Notes: generated from the letters alone by a model not told the origin. Positions 26,455 through 39,945 are shown, counted from the stretch's first letter. The stretch: 64,000 nucleotides of DNA from Azospirillum sp. TSH58 (GCF_003119115.1 NZ_CP022363.1:124001-188000), one strand, 5' to 3'. A program made the numbers and translations.

Positions 26455-27795
26455 TCAGCCGCGCTTGTTCAGCGGAACGAAGGCGCGGCCCGGATTGCCG
26501 GTGTAGAGCTGGCGGGGACGACCGATCTTCTGCTGCGGGTCCTCGATCATCTCCTGCCACTGGGAAATCCAGCCGACGGTGCGCGCCAGCGCGAACAGCA
26601 CGGTGAACATGCTGGTCGGGAAGCCCATCGCCTTCAGGATGATGCCGGAATAGAAGTCGACGTTCGGATACAGCTTCTTCTCGACGAAGTAGGGATCCTC
26701 CAGCGCGATCTTCTCCAGCTCCATGGCGATGGCGAGGTGCGGCTCGTCCTTGATGCCCAGCACGTCCAGAACCTCGTAGCAGGTCTGGCGCATGATCTTG
26801 GCGCGCGGGTCGTAGTTCTTGTAGACCCGGTGGCCGAAGCCCATCAGGCGGAAGGGATCGTTCTTGTCCTTGGCGCGCTTGATGAATTCGGGGATGCGCT
26901 CGACCGTGCCGATCTGCTCCAGCATCAGCAGCACGGCCTCGTTGGCGCCGCCATGGGCCGGTCCCCACAGCGCGGCGATGCCCGAGGCGATGCAGGCGAA
27001 GGGGTTGGCGTGCGACGAGCCGGCCAGCCGCACCGTGGAGGTCGAGGCGTTCTGCTCGTGGTCGGCGTGGAGGATGAAGATCTTGTCCATGGCGCGGGCC
27101 AGGACCGGATCGACCTTCCAGGTCTCGCAGGGCGTCCCGAAGGTCATGTAGAGGAAGTTTTCCGCGTAGCTGAGGTCGTTGCGCGGGTACATGAAGGGCT
27201 GGCCGACCGAGTATTTGTAGGCCATGGCGGCCATGGTCGGCATCTTGGCGATCAGCCGGTGCGCGGCGATCATCCGCTGGCGCGGGTCGAGGATGTCCGT
27301 CGAGTCGTGGTAGAAGGCCGACAGCGCGCCAGTCACCCCGCACATCACCGCCATGGGGTGGGCGTCGCGGCGGAACCCGCTGTAGAAGCGGCTCAACTGC
27401 TCGTGCACCATGGTGTGGTAGGTGATGGTGCGCTCGAACTCCTCCTTCTGCTGCGGATCCGGCAGCTCGCCGCGCAGCAGCAGGTGGCAGACCTCCAGAT
27501 AGTCGCAGTTCTCCGCCAGATCCTGGATGGCGTAGCCGCGGTGCAGGAGGATGCCTTCGTCGCCGTCGATGTAGGTGATCGCCGACTCGCAGCTCGCCGT
27601 CGAGGTGAAGCCGGGGTCGAACGTGAAATAGCCGGTTTCCGCGTAGAGCTTGCGCACGTCGATGGCGCGCGGGCCGGTTTCGCCTTCCAGCAGCGGCAGC
27701 TTGACGGTTCTTCCGGTCGTGTCGTCGGTGACCGTGATGGTCCCGACCTGCTTGACCTCGCCGCGCCAGACCGGCCGGCCCTTGCTGCTCTCCAT
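26455..27795 (-). CDS. gltA: Citrate synthase
   Basis: A 446-residue type II citrate synthase that condenses oxaloacetate with acetyl-CoA in the first step of the TCA cycle. The N-terminal beta-domain ([41 protein letters not shown]) is typical of the Gram-negative, NADH-sensitive hexameric form. Catalytic and substrate residues lie in [45 protein letters not shown] (His) and NVDFYSGI (Asp). The ATG at 27795 has a near-perfect AAGGAGGGG before it, so the six codons upstream are excluded. It is transcribed alone. Confidence 0.97.
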   Translation of the reverse strand: MESSKGRPVWRGEVKQVGTITVTDDTTGRTVKLPLLEGETGPRAIDVRKLYAETGYFTFDPGFTSTASCESAITYIDGDEGILLHRGYAIQDLAENCDYLEVCHLLLRGELPDPQQKEEFERTITYHTMVHEQLSRFYSGFRRDAHPMAVMCGVTGALSAFYHDSTDILDPRQRMIAAHRLIAKMPTMAAMAYKYSVGQPFMYPRNDLSYAENFLYMTFGTPCETWKVDPVLARAMDKIFILHADHEQNASTSTVRLAGSSHANPFACIASGIAALWGPAHGGANEAVLLMLEQIGTVERIPEFIKRAKDKNDPFRLMGFGHRVYKNYDPRAKIMRQTCYEVLDVLGIKDEPHLAIAMELEKIALEDPYFVEKKLYPNVDFYSGIILKAMGFPTSMFTVLFALARTVGWISQWQEMIEDPQQKIGRPRQLYTGNPGRAFVPLNKRG

Positions 27796-27918
27796 CGGCC
27801 CCTCCTTATGCACGCGTCATCGGGCGTGACGCTGTTTCGTTGCACGTAGGAGACTGTATGAAAGGGGGGTGTCGTCAATAGCACTCCCGATAGATGCCAC
27901 TCCGCCGGGCATAGGCCG

Positions 27919-28386
27919 TCAGAAGATTCCCGCCTCCAAGCCGGCGGCCATCAGCAGCCCCAGTTCCCCGCAGGAGGCGGCGAAGTCGTCGCGGTACGGG
28001 CCGCGGCAGACCAGCGGTTCCTGCACCGGACGCCAGCGCAGACCCGTCGCGATGGAGGCGACGGCGCGGCAGGTCCCCGTCCCGTCATGGCCCGCCCGGA
28101 CGAACAGCGCGTAGGGCAGCCCCTGCGTGCGTTCCAGGCAGGGATAGTAGCTGCGGTCAAAGAAATCCTTGAGCGCCCCGCTCATGTACCCCAGATTCTC
28201 GGTCGTGCCGAGGATCACGCCCTGCGACTCCAGCACATCCTCCGGTCCCGCCTCCAGCGGCGGCTTCGCCACCACCTCCACTCCCTGCACCTCCGGCGAC
28301 CGCGCCCCGCGCAGCACGGCCTCCAGCAACGCCCGCGTGTTGGGCGATGGGCAGTGGGCGACGACGAGGAGGCGTTTGGGGGGCAT
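27919..28386 (-). CDS. Flavodoxin-like NAD(P)H-dependent FMN reductase
   Basis: A 155-residue flavodoxin-fold protein. The phosphate-binding loop is AHCPSPNTRALLEAV near residue 9, and the FMN contact loop is LGTTENLGYMSGALKDFFDR, as in NADPH-dependent FMN reductases and WrbA-like enzymes. It would bind FMN and reduce quinones or free flavin in the cytoplasm. The ATG at 28386 follows AAAGGACGA. Upstream codons of the open frame overlap the divergent ATPase gene and are not used. The two starts are only 49 bases apart, so their promoters must overlap. Confidence 0.8.
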   Translation of the reverse strand: MPPKRLLVVAHCPSPNTRALLEAVLRGARSPEVQGVEVVAKPPLEAGPEDVLESQGVILGTTENLGYMSGALKDFFDRSYYPCLERTQGLPYALFVRAGHDGTGTCRAVASIATGLRWRPVQEPLVCRGPYRDDFAASCGELGLLMAAGLEAGIF

Positions 28387-28435
28387 GATTCGTCCTTTCC
28401 ACGGCAATTCTACCAACAACACAGGATGAGGTCCC

Positions 28436-29002
28436 ATGAGCGATGACGCGCGCCGCTTCGTCGTCGTCACCGGTGGCCCCGGCTCCGGGAAAAGCACCCT
28501 GATCGACGCGCTGGCCCGCGAAGGCTACGGCCACAGCGTGGAAGCCGGCCGCGCGATCATCCAGGACCAGACGGCCATCGGCGGTCGGGCGCTGCCCTGG
28601 GTCGACCCGCCGGCCTTCGCGGAGCTGATGCTGTGCTGGGAACTGCGCTCCCTCCGCCTCGCGCGGGAGCATGCGGGGACGGTCTTCTTCGACCGCGGCA
28701 TCCCGGACGTCATCGGCTATCTGCGCCTGATGAAGCGTCCGGTTCCCACGCATATGGAAACGGCGGCCCGCCGCTTCCGCTATCACCGGACCGTCTTCAT
28801 AGCACCGCCCTGGCCGGAGATCTTCGCGCCGGACGCCGAGCGCCAGCAGACCCCGGCCGAAGCCGCGGCGACCCACGACGCGATGGTCGAGACCTATGGC
28901 GGGTTGGGCTACGAGCTGGTCGCCCTGCCCAAGGCGCCGGTGGCGGAGCGGCTGCGCTTCGTCCTGGATCGGCTTGCCGGGCCGGAACCACTCACGCCAT
29001 GA
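28436..29002 (+). CDS. P-loop AAA-type ATPase/kinase
   Basis: A 188-residue predicted nucleotide-binding protein of the AAA_28 type. Walker A is GGPGSGKST at residues 13-21, the Walker B-like strand is TVFFDRGIPDVIGYL, and later RYHRTVFIAPPWPEIF and a Glu/Arg lid region follow. These small proteins resemble nucleoside or thymidylate kinases, but their substrate is unknown. Ribosome site GAGG before ATG 28436. Its 3' end overlaps the convergent SDR gene by 11 bases. Confidence 0.75.
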   Translation: MSDDARRFVVVTGGPGSGKSTLIDALAREGYGHSVEAGRAIIQDQTAIGGRALPWVDPPAFAELMLCWELRSLRLAREHAGTVFFDRGIPDVIGYLRLMKRPVPTHMETAARRFRYHRTVFIAPPWPEIFAPDAERQQTPAEAAATHDAMVETYGGLGYELVALPKAPVAERLRFVLDRLAGPEPLTP

Positions 29003-29765
29003 GTTGGCCGCCGTTCACCTCGATCACCTGACCGGTGATGTAGCCGCTGAGCGCGTCGGAGGCCAGGAACAGATAGGCGCCGACGCAATCCTCCGCCGTG
29101 CCCAGCCGGCCCAGCGGGATGCGCGCCGCCGTCGCCGCCAGCTTCTCCGGCGAGGAGTAGCGCTGGTGGAAATCGGTGTCGATGGTTCCGGGCGACACGG
29201 CGTTGACGCGGATGCGGTCCGGCGCCAGCTCCGCCGCCAGGGAGCGTGTGAAGGTGGAGACGAACGCCTTCGACGCGCTGTAGATCGACGAGCCGGGGCT
29301 GCCCCCGGTGCGGGCGGAGATGGAGACGGTGTTGACGATGGCCCCGCCCCCGGACGCGCGCAGGGCCGGCAGGGCGCGCCGGCAGGCCACGACGACGGAG
29401 CGCAGGTTGAGGTCGATCACCTCGTCCAGGAAATCGTCGCCGATCCGCTCCAGCGGCACCCGCCCGACCATGGTGCCGGCGTTGTTGACGAGGATGTCCA
29501 GCCCGCCCAGCGCCTTCACCGCCGCGTCCACCGCCGACTCCACGGCGCGCGGGTCGCGGAAGTCGCCGGTGACGGCAAAGACCTCCGTCCCGCCCGCCGT
29601 TAGGGCGAGCGCCAGCCGGGCCGCGGCATCGCCGTTCCCCGATCCGTGGAGCGCCACCCGCGCGCCCAGGCTGGCGAAGGCGGTGCCCACCGCCGCCCCG
29701 ATGCCCCGGCTGCTGCCGGTCACCAGCACGCGCTTGCCGCGCAGATCCTCGCCCAGCAGGGTCAT
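28992..29765 (-). CDS. Short-chain dehydrogenase/reductase at the end of the glycerol operon
   Basis: A 257-residue classical SDR. The cofactor motif is VTGSSRGIG (TGxxxGxG), NNAG is in ILVNNAGTM, and the catalytic Ser-Tyr-Lys are in VNTVSISARTG, IYSASKA and the following Lys. NAVSPGTIDTDF and ITGQVIEVNGG close the fold. It begins 11 bases after glpK with AAAGGGAAGG upstream, so it is the last gene of the glp unit. It may oxidise another polyol or a glycerol-derived aldehyde; that is inference from position. A similar SDR is not a fixed part of the rhizobial glp operon as I know it. Confidence 0.88.
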   Translation of the reverse strand: MTLLGEDLRGKRVLVTGSSRGIGAAVGTAFASLGARVALHGSGNGDAAARLALALTAGGTEVFAVTGDFRDPRAVESAVDAAVKALGGLDILVNNAGTMVGRVPLERIGDDFLDEVIDLNLRSVVVACRRALPALRASGGGAIVNTVSISARTGGSPGSSIYSASKAFVSTFTRSLAAELAPDRIRVNAVSPGTIDTDFHQRYSSPEKLAATAARIPLGRLGTAEDCVGAYLFLASDALSGYITGQVIEVNGGQLMA

Positions 29766-29776
29766 GGCCTTCCCTT

Positions 29777-31282
<1,506 letters not shown>

Positions 31283-31306
31283 GGTCTTTCCTATGGTCTC
31301 GTTCGT

Positions 31307-31412
31307 TCCCTCTCCCCTCTGGGGAGAGGGTTGGGGTGAGGGGGGTGCGTTTTTGCCGGACGTGGCGCCATGCGCATCCCCCTCACCCTCCCCTCTCCCC
31401 AGGGGGAGAGGG
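31307..31412. repeat. REP/BIME-like inverted repeat pair
   Basis: A left block, CCCTCTCCCC-TCTG-GGGAGAGGG followed by TTGGGGTGAGGGGG (31307-31345), is matched inverted by CCCCCTCACCCT and CCCTCTCCCC-AGGGGGAGAGGG (31377-31412). Each block folds on itself and the two pair with each other. This is the widespread extragenic palindrome type. It sits between glpV and glpK, where it could act as an mRNA stabiliser or partial terminator. Confidence 0.8.
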
Positions 31413-31434
31413 TTATGCTGGAGTTAGTATGATA

Positions 31435-33189
<1,755 letters not shown>

Positions 33190-33247
33190 CGTTTATTCCT
33201 CCCGTTTCCATTGTTGTAGGCCCGTTCCGGCCGGCGACGGCCGGCCG

Positions 33248-33541
33248 TCACACCCAGCGGAAGACCGCCGCGGCGTAGAGAAGCGAAAGCGCGGTCGCGT
33301 AGTGCACCTCCTCCCCCACCAGCCCCAGCCAGGCGAGGTGGATGAAGGCGCTGCCGAGCAGCGTGATGAACAGCCGGTCGCCGCGCGTCGTGGTGATTCC
33401 CAGCACGCCGTGGCGCGCCACCTCCGGCCGGTTGAGCGCCAGGACGGTCAGCAGGGTCAGCAGCCCGGCGATGACGGCGAAGAAGGCGCCGGTCTGCCAG
33501 GTCCAGGCCATCCAGGCGAGATGTTCGGTGACGGTGTCCAT
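33248..33541 (-). CDS. glpU: DUF2160 small membrane protein of the glycerol transporter
   Basis: A 97-residue inner-membrane protein with three hydrophobic segments: TGAFFAVIAGLLTLLTVLAL, GDRLFITLLGSAFIHLAWL and a final YATALSLLYAAAVF. It corresponds to DUF2160/GlpU, found between the permease and binding-protein genes of rhizobial glycerol operons and of unknown mechanism. The ribosome site GGGAGGGAGG is strong. It lies 19 bases after glpQ. Confidence 0.88.
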   Translation of the reverse strand: MDTVTEHLAWMAWTWQTGAFFAVIAGLLTLLTVLALNRPEVARHGVLGITTTRGDRLFITLLGSAFIHLAWLGLVGEEVHYATALSLLYAAAVFRWV

Positions 33542-33560
33542 GGCGGCGTCCTCCCTCCCG

Positions 33561-34358
33561 TCAGACGCGGCCCAGGGCGAAGCCCTTGGCGATGTAGTTG
33601 CGCACGAACCAGATCACCAGCGCGCCGGGCAGGATGGTCAGCACCCCCGCCGCCGCCAGCAGCCCCCAATCCATGCCGGAGGCCGAGACGGTGCGCGTCA
33701 TCGTCGCCGCGATGGGCTTGGCGTCCACCGAGGTCAGCGTGCGCGCCAGCAGCAGTTCGACCCAGCTGAACATGAAGCAGAAGAAGGCGGTGACGCCGAT
33801 CCCGCTGGCCACCAGCGGCATGAAGATCTTCACGAAGAAACGCGGAAAGCTGTAGCCGTCGAGATAGGCGGTCTCGTCGATCTCCCGCGGTACCCCCGAC
33901 ATGAAGCCCTCCAGAATCCACACCGCCAGCGGCACGTTGAACAGGCAGTGGGCCAACGCCACGGCCAGCGGCGTGTCGAACAGCCCTATGGCGGAGTAGA
34001 GGTTGAAGAAGGGCAGTGCGAAGACCGCCGCCGGGGCCATGCGGTTGGACAGCAGCCAGAAGAACAGATGCTTGTCACCCACGAAGCGGTAGCGCGAGAA
34101 GGCGTAGGCCGCCGGCAGGGCCAGCGCGATCGACAGCACCGTGTTCAGCGCCACATACTGCAGCGAGTTCAGGTAACCCGAATACCAGGACGAATCGGTG
34201 AAGATCCTCCGGTAGTTCTCGAAGGTCAGGGTGTGGGGCCACAGCGTCAGGCCGCTGACGATCTCGGTATTCGTCTTCAGGCTCATGTTCACGAGCCAGT
34301 AGATCGGCAGCATCAGGAACAGGATGTAGAGCGTGAGGACGATCCGTGCGCGCAGCAT
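33561..34358 (-). CDS. glpQ: Glycerol ABC transporter permease (GlpQ)
   Basis: A 265-residue MalG-type permease with six membrane helices (first: IVLTLYILFLMLPIYWLVN). The cytoplasmic EAA loop that docks the ATPase reads EIDETAYLDGYSFPRFF with the conserved Gly. It pairs with GlpP to form the channel. AAAGGAAAC precedes the ATG, and 15 bases separate it from glpP. Confidence 0.93.
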   Translation of the reverse strand: MLRARIVLTLYILFLMLPIYWLVNMSLKTNTEIVSGLTLWPHTLTFENYRRIFTDSSWYSGYLNSLQYVALNTVLSIALALPAAYAFSRYRFVGDKHLFFWLLSNRMAPAAVFALPFFNLYSAIGLFDTPLAVALAHCLFNVPLAVWILEGFMSGVPREIDETAYLDGYSFPRFFVKIFMPLVASGIGVTAFFCFMFSWVELLLARTLTSVDAKPIAATMTRTVSASGMDWGLLAAAGVLTILPGALVIWFVRNYIAKGFALGRV

Positions 34359-34373
34359 GGCCCGTTTCCTTTG

Positions 34374-35257
<884 letters not shown>

Positions 35258-35258
<1 letters not shown>

Positions 35259-36346
35259 CACGCCGCCTCCCCTTCCACGAGCGTTCCGTCCGCGTAGACA
35301 TGCACCATGGCGGGGTCGAGCAGCAGCGACGCTTCGTCCCCCGCCAGCGTCAGATCCTCCGGCACCGTCGCCGCCATCGGCAGGCCCGACAGCTCCACCC
35401 GCGCGATGCGCGTGCGCCCCAGATCGTCCAGCCGCCGCACCCGCACCGGCACGCCGCCGGCCCCGGCGGGGGCCAGCGTGGCGAATTCCGGCCGCACGCC
35501 GATCTCGATCTTTGCCCCGCCGTTCAAGGCCGGATAGCCGCGGCGCAGCGCGATGATGTGGCCGCCAACCCGCGCGGCGCGCCCCGACACCTCGGCCGGC
35601 AGGACGTTCATGCCCGGCGACCCGATGAAATGGCCGACGAAGACGTGGGCGGGCCGCTCGAACAGCTCCTGCGGGCGGCCCACCTGGACGACGCGCCCGT
35701 CATGCATCACCACCACCTTGTCGGCGAAGGTCAGCGCCTCCGTCTGGTCGTGGGTCACGTAGATCATCGTCAGGTCGAGCGCGCGGTGCAGCGCCTTCAG
35801 CTTCGACCGCAGCTCCCATTTCAGATGCGGGTCGATGACCGTCAGCGGCTCGTCGAACAGGATGGCCGCCACGTCCGGGCGGACCAGCCCGCGCCCCAGG
35901 GATATCTTCTGCTTGGCGTCGGCGGTCAGGTTCCGCCCGCGCCGGTTCAGGTCCGCCGTCAGGTCGAGCAGCCCGGCGATCTCCCGCACCCGCGCGTCGA
36001 GCGGCGCCCCGCGCAGGCCACGGTTGCGCAGCGGAAAGGCGAGGTTCTCGTAGACCGTCATGGTGTCGTAGACGACGGGGAACTGGAAGACCTGGGCGAT
36101 GTTGCGCGCCTCGGTCGGCAGCGCCGTGACGTCCTTGCCGTCGAACAGCACCCGCCCCTCGCTGGGGGTCAGCAGGCCGGAGATGATGTTCAGCAGCGTG
36201 GTCTTGCCGCAGCCCGACGGCCCGAGCAGCGCGTAGGCCCCGCCCTGCTCCCACACATGGGTCATCGGCTTCAGCGCGTAGTCGTCGTCGCTTTTGGGAT
36301 TGGATATGTAGCTGTGGCCGAGGGATTGAAGGTCGATGCGCGCCAT
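35258..36346 (-). CDS. glpT: Glycerol ABC transporter ATPase (GlpT)
   Basis: A 362-residue MalK/UgpC-type ATPase. Walker A GPSGCGKTT, Q-loop in IAQVFQFPVVYD, and Walker B AAILFDEPLTVIDPH followed by the switch His in YVTHDQTEA are present. The ABC signature region reads NLTADAKQKISLGRGL, in which the usual LSGGQ is replaced by KQKISLG. This is an altered signature often seen in one member of an asymmetric ATPase pair. A C-terminal TOBE/MalK regulatory domain follows from about residue 240. The start ATG 36346 has GGAGG nine bases upstream. Confidence 0.92.
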
Positions 36347-36362
36347 GCCGTCCGCCCTCCCG

Positions 36363-37466
36363 TCACGCCGCCATGACCAGCGGCGGCGCCGCGGCCAGCC
36401 GCCCGTCATGGCCGAACACGAACAGCCGCCGCGGGTCGATGAAGCAGTCGATCCGCTCGCCCGGCTCCACCTCCAGCACGCCGCGGGTGACCGCCACCCA
36501 ACGGTCCGTTCCGCCATCGGTGCGCGGCAGGTCGATGTGGACGAAGCTCTCCGAACCGGTGATCTCGCTGACCGCCACCGCACCGCTCAGGGACATCGCG
36601 TCGGCGTGGGGCCGCGTCAGGTGCAGGTGGTCGGCGCGGAAGCCGATGGTGTAGTCGTCGTCCGGCAGTTCCGCCAGGACGCCGCGCGCCGGCCCGTGCT
36701 CCCCGGTCGCCAGCACGATTTGCAGGCCGCGCTTGTGCACCCGCATGGTGTTCAGCGGCGGGTCGGAGAAGACGCGCGCGCTGGTCAGGTTGGCCGGGCG
36801 GCGGTAGACGTCCGGCGTGCGCCCGAACTGCGCCAGCCGCCCTTCCCACAGCGTTGCCGTGTTGCCGCGGAGCAGAAGCGCCTCCGCCGGTTCCGTCGTC
36901 GCGTAGACGAAGACCGCGCCGGTCGCGGCGAAAATTTTCGGCAGCTCCTCCCGCAGCTCCTCGCGCAGCTTGTAGTCCAGGTTGGCCAGCGGCTCGTCGA
37001 GCAGGACGAGCTGCGCCTCCTTCACCAGGGCGCGGGCGATGGCGGTGCGCTGCTGCTGGCCGCCGGAGAGCTGCTGCGGCGTGCGCTGCAGGTAGGGCTC
37101 CAGCTTCAGCAGGCGCGCCGCCTCCCGCACCTTGCGGTCGATCTCGTCCTTGGGCCGGCGGGCGACCCGCAGGGGGGAGGCGATGTTCTCGTAGACGGTG
37201 AGGGAGGGGTAGTTGATGAACTGCTGGTAGACCATGGCGACGGAGCGTTCGCGGACATGCCGCCCCGTCACGTCCACCCCGTCGACCAGCACCCGCCCGG
37301 CGCTGGGCACGTCCAGCCCGGCCATCAGCCGCATCAGCGACGTCTTGCCCGACAGGGTCGGCCCCAGCAGAACGTTCAGCGACCCGCGCTCCAGGGTCAG
37401 CGACACGTTCTCCAGGTGAACGTGGCCGCCGACATGCCTGCTGACCTTGTCCAGAACCAAGCCCAC
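36363..37466 (-). CDS. glpS: Glycerol ABC transporter ATPase (GlpS)
   Basis: A 367-residue MalK-type ATPase and partner of GlpT. Walker A is GPTLSGKTS, the signature QQLSGGQQQRTAIARAL is canonical, Walker B is LVLLDEPLANLDYKL and a TOBE domain follows. The switch position reads VYATTEPAEA, so the usual switch His (VTHD) is Thr-Glu. Together with the altered signature in GlpT this implies one competent and one degenerate ATP site in the heterodimer. It starts at GTG 37466 with GGGGAGGAAGG upstream. Confidence 0.92.
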   Translation of the reverse strand: MGLVLDKVSRHVGGHVHLENVSLTLERGSLNVLLGPTLSGKTSLMRLMAGLDVPSAGRVLVDGVDVTGRHVRERSVAMVYQQFINYPSLTVYENIASPLRVARRPKDEIDRKVREAARLLKLEPYLQRTPQQLSGGQQQRTAIARALVKEAQLVLLDEPLANLDYKLREELREELPKIFAATGAVFVYATTEPAEALLLRGNTATLWEGRLAQFGRTPDVYRRPANLTSARVFSDPPLNTMRVHKRGLQIVLATGEHGPARGVLAELPDDDYTIGFRADHLHLTRPHADAMSLSGAVAVSEITGSESFVHIDLPRTDGGTDRWVAVTRGVLEVEPGERIDCFIDPRRLFVFGHDGRLAAAPPLVMAA

Positions 37467-37547
37467 CGGCCTTCCTCCCCAATATTCATTTTTTCTTTAT
37501 TGAGATGGTTCTTGTCGCCGTGTTTCCAGCCCACTCTTCCGCGCCCG

Positions 37548-39089
37548 CTATTCCGCAGCGTCGGATGCCCTCTCCCTCCGGCTGCGCTCCTCCGTCATGA
37601 ACGCGTCGAGCGCCTGGGCCTGGGCGGCGTCCAGCCGCAGGCCCAGCTTGGTCCGGCGCCACAGCACGTCCTCGGCGGTCTCCGCCCATTCCTCCGTCAT
37701 CAGATAGCGGACCTCGGCCTCCGTCAGGGTGCCGCCGAAATCCTGGCCGAGATCCTCCGGGCGCGCGGCGCTGTCGAGAATCCGGCGGGCGCGGGTGCCG
37801 TAGGTGCGCGCCAGCCGCTCCAGATGCTGCTGCGGCAGGAAGGGCGCCCGCCCCCGCAACTCGGCGACCAGCGCCGCGACGCCGTCCGCCGGGAAATCGC
37901 CGCCCGGCAGGGTCCCGGCGCTGCTCCAGTCCGAGGCGCCCGGAGCGAGCTTCGGCAGGAAGGGCGCCAGTTTGGCGATGGCCGCGTCGGCGAGACGGCG
38001 GTAGGTGGTGATCTTGCCGCCGAAGATGTTGAGCAGCGCCGCCTTGCCGTCGCCCGGCGCGTCGAGCGCCAGCACATAGTCGCGGGTCGCCGCCTGCGCC
38101 GTGGAGGCGCCGTCGTCGTAGAGCGGGCGGACGCCGGAGTAGGTCCACACCACGTCGGCGGGCGTCACCGGCTTGGCGAAATACTCGCCGGCGGCGGCGC
38201 AGAGATAGGCGATCTCCGCCTCCGACGCGCGGACGTTCGCCGGATCGCCCTGGTAGTCGTTGTCGGTGGTGCCGATCAGGGTGAAGTCGCGCTCGTAGGG
38301 GATGGCGAAGACGATGCGCTTGTCGGCGTTCTGGAAGATGTAGCAGCGGTCATGGTCGAACAGCTTCGGCACCACGATGTGCGAGCCCTGGACCAGACGG
38401 ATGCGGGCGTCCACCGTGGACCGCGCGCCCTGCCGCATCACCTCCGACACCCAAGGGCCGGCGGCGTTGACCAGCGCGCGGGCGCGGATGCTGCTGCGCT
38501 GGCCGCTGCGCGCGTCCTCCACCGTCACGGTCCACAGCCCGTCCTCGCGGACGGCGCTCAGGAAGCGGGTGCGGGTGCGGATCGCAGCACCCATGCGGGC
38601 GGCGTCCTGCGCGTTCAGAACCACCAGACGCGCGTCGTCGACCCAGCAATCCGAATATTCGAAAGCGCGCGCGAAACCCGGCTTCAGCGGCTTCCCCGCC
38701 GGATCGCTCCGCAGGTCGAGCCCGCGTGTGCCCGGAAGCTTCTCCCGCCCGCCGAGATGGTCGTAGAGGAACAGGCCCAGCCGCAGGAACCAGGAAGGCC
38801 GCAGGCCGGGCAGATGCGGCAGGACGAAGCGCAGCGGCCAGATGATGTGCGGCGCCATGCGCCACAGCACCTCGCGCTCGCGCAGCGCCTCGCGGACCAG
38901 CCGAAATTCGTAATATTCCAGGTAGCGCAGGCCGCCGTGGATCAGCTTCGTCGAGGCCGAGGACGTGCCCGACCCCAGATCCTTCTGTTCGCACAGATAG
39001 ACGGAGCAGCCGCGACCCGCGGCATCGCGCGCGATGCCACAGCCGTTGATGCCGCCGCCGACGATGGCAAGGTCGTAGACCCCGGCCAT
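37548..39089 (-). CDS. glpD: Aerobic glycerol-3-phosphate dehydrogenase
   Basis: A 513-residue FAD enzyme that oxidises glycerol 3-phosphate to dihydroxyacetone phosphate at the membrane, passing electrons to quinone. The FAD dinucleotide motif is LAIVGGGINGCGIARDAAGRG at the N-terminus. SSASTKLIHGGLRYLEYYEF is the family signature, TLIGTTDNDYQGD and YSGVRPLYDDG contain substrate Arg residues, and a helical C-terminal domain ends the protein. It heads the glp operon; candidate repressor sites lie upstream at 39139-39208. The ATG follows GGAGGGATGG. Confidence 0.97.
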   Translation of the reverse strand: MAGVYDLAIVGGGINGCGIARDAAGRGCSVYLCEQKDLGSGTSSASTKLIHGGLRYLEYYEFRLVREALREREVLWRMAPHIIWPLRFVLPHLPGLRPSWFLRLGLFLYDHLGGREKLPGTRGLDLRSDPAGKPLKPGFARAFEYSDCWVDDARLVVLNAQDAARMGAAIRTRTRFLSAVREDGLWTVTVEDARSGQRSSIRARALVNAAGPWVSEVMRQGARSTVDARIRLVQGSHIVVPKLFDHDRCYIFQNADKRIVFAIPYERDFTLIGTTDNDYQGDPANVRASEAEIAYLCAAAGEYFAKPVTPADVVWTYSGVRPLYDDGASTAQAATRDYVLALDAPGDGKAALLNIFGGKITTYRRLADAAIAKLAPFLPKLAPGASDWSSAGTLPGGDFPADGVAALVAELRGRAPFLPQQHLERLARTYGTRARRILDSAARPEDLGQDFGGTLTEAEVRYLMTEEWAETAEDVLWRRTKLGLRLDAAQAQALDAFMTEERSRRERASDAAE

Positions 39090-39138
39090 CCATCCCTCCT
39101 CTCCGTTTTGCGCCCGCCCCTTGCGGTCCGCGCCTTTG

Positions 39139-39208
39139 TTTTCGTTTCAAACGGTAGCCGAGGCCTCAGCGGGCCGCAATACGAAAAAAGTGAAAGCGAT
39201 ACGAAAGG
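39139..39208 (-). promoter_or_regulatory. Candidate GlpR/DeoR-type operator upstream of glpD
   Basis: Three adjacent 10-base units in register read ATACGAAAAA, AGTGAAAGCG and ATACGAAAGG (39179-39208). A further TTTTCGTTTC lies at 39139-39148. TTTCG-type motifs repeated at about 10-base spacing are typical targets of DeoR-family repressors such as GlpR. No glpR gene is in the window, so the regulator would have to act from elsewhere. Confidence 0.5.
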
Positions 39209-39300
39209 CCATGGTGTGGCCCGCCCTCCCTCTTTGGGAGAGCCGGTGAACTCCCGCGGTGCCGGCGGGTTATCCAGGGGAACCGGAACCGGAGGACCGC

Positions 39301-39906
39301 GTGTTCGAGTGGATCGCAGACATGGTCGAGAGCGGCGGCTACGCCGGCATCGCGCTTCTGATGCTGCTGGAGAACGTCTTTCCGCCCATTCCATCGGAAC
39401 TCATCATGCCGCTGGCCGGCTTCGTCGCGGCCCGCGGGGATCTCAGCCTGCCGCTGGTGGTGCTGGCGGGCAGCGCGGGGTCGGTGGCGGGAGCGCTGTT
39501 CTGGTACTACGCCGGGCGGTGGCTGGGCAGCGAGCGGCTGAAGCGGCTGGCCGCCCGGCATGGCCGCTGGCTGACGGTGGCACCCGCGCAGGTTGACGAG
39601 GCGACGGGCTGGTTCCGCCGGCACAGCGCGGCGTCGGTGCTGATCGGCCGCCTGATCCCGGCGGTGCGCACGCTGATCTCCGTTCCCGCGGGAATCGCCG
39701 GGATGGGGCTGACCCGCTTTCTGGTCTATTCGACCATCGGAACGGCGCTGTGGTCGCTGGTCCTGGCCGGCGCGGGCTATCTGCTGGAAGGCCAGTACGA
39801 CAAGGTCGCGGGATGGATGGACCCGGTGGCCAAGCTGGTCATCGCCGCCATCGCCGCCTGGTACGCCTACCGCGTCGCCACCTTCCGCCCGCAGGAACAG
39901 AACTGA
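39301..39906 (+). CDS. DedA-family membrane protein
   Basis: A 201-residue inner-membrane protein of the DedA/SNARE-associated family, implicated in flipping polyprenyl or phospholipid carriers and in membrane-potential maintenance. The family markers are ENVFPPIPSELIMPLAGFVA, GSAGSVAGALFWYYAGRWLG, and FIGR-type LIGRLIPAVRTLISVPAGIAGM with the conserved Arg residues. The GTG at 39301 follows CGGAGGACC exactly, so it is chosen over the ATG at 39259. It diverges from glpD across a short control region. Confidence 0.9.
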   Translation: MFEWIADMVESGGYAGIALLMLLENVFPPIPSELIMPLAGFVAARGDLSLPLVVLAGSAGSVAGALFWYYAGRWLGSERLKRLAARHGRWLTVAPAQVDEATGWFRRHSAASVLIGRLIPAVRTLISVPAGIAGMGLTRFLVYSTIGTALWSLVLAGAGYLLEGQYDKVAGWMDPVAKLVIAAIAAWYAYRVATFRPQEQN

Positions 39907-39945
39907 CGGGGTCGCCCCCGTCAGTTTCCCCGTAGCGGACGACCC

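Noticed and set aside
31307-31412. Rho-independent terminator between glpV and glpK
   Set aside because: The strong stems are not followed by a T-run in the direction of transcription, and glpK continues the operon; the REP-type reading is better.
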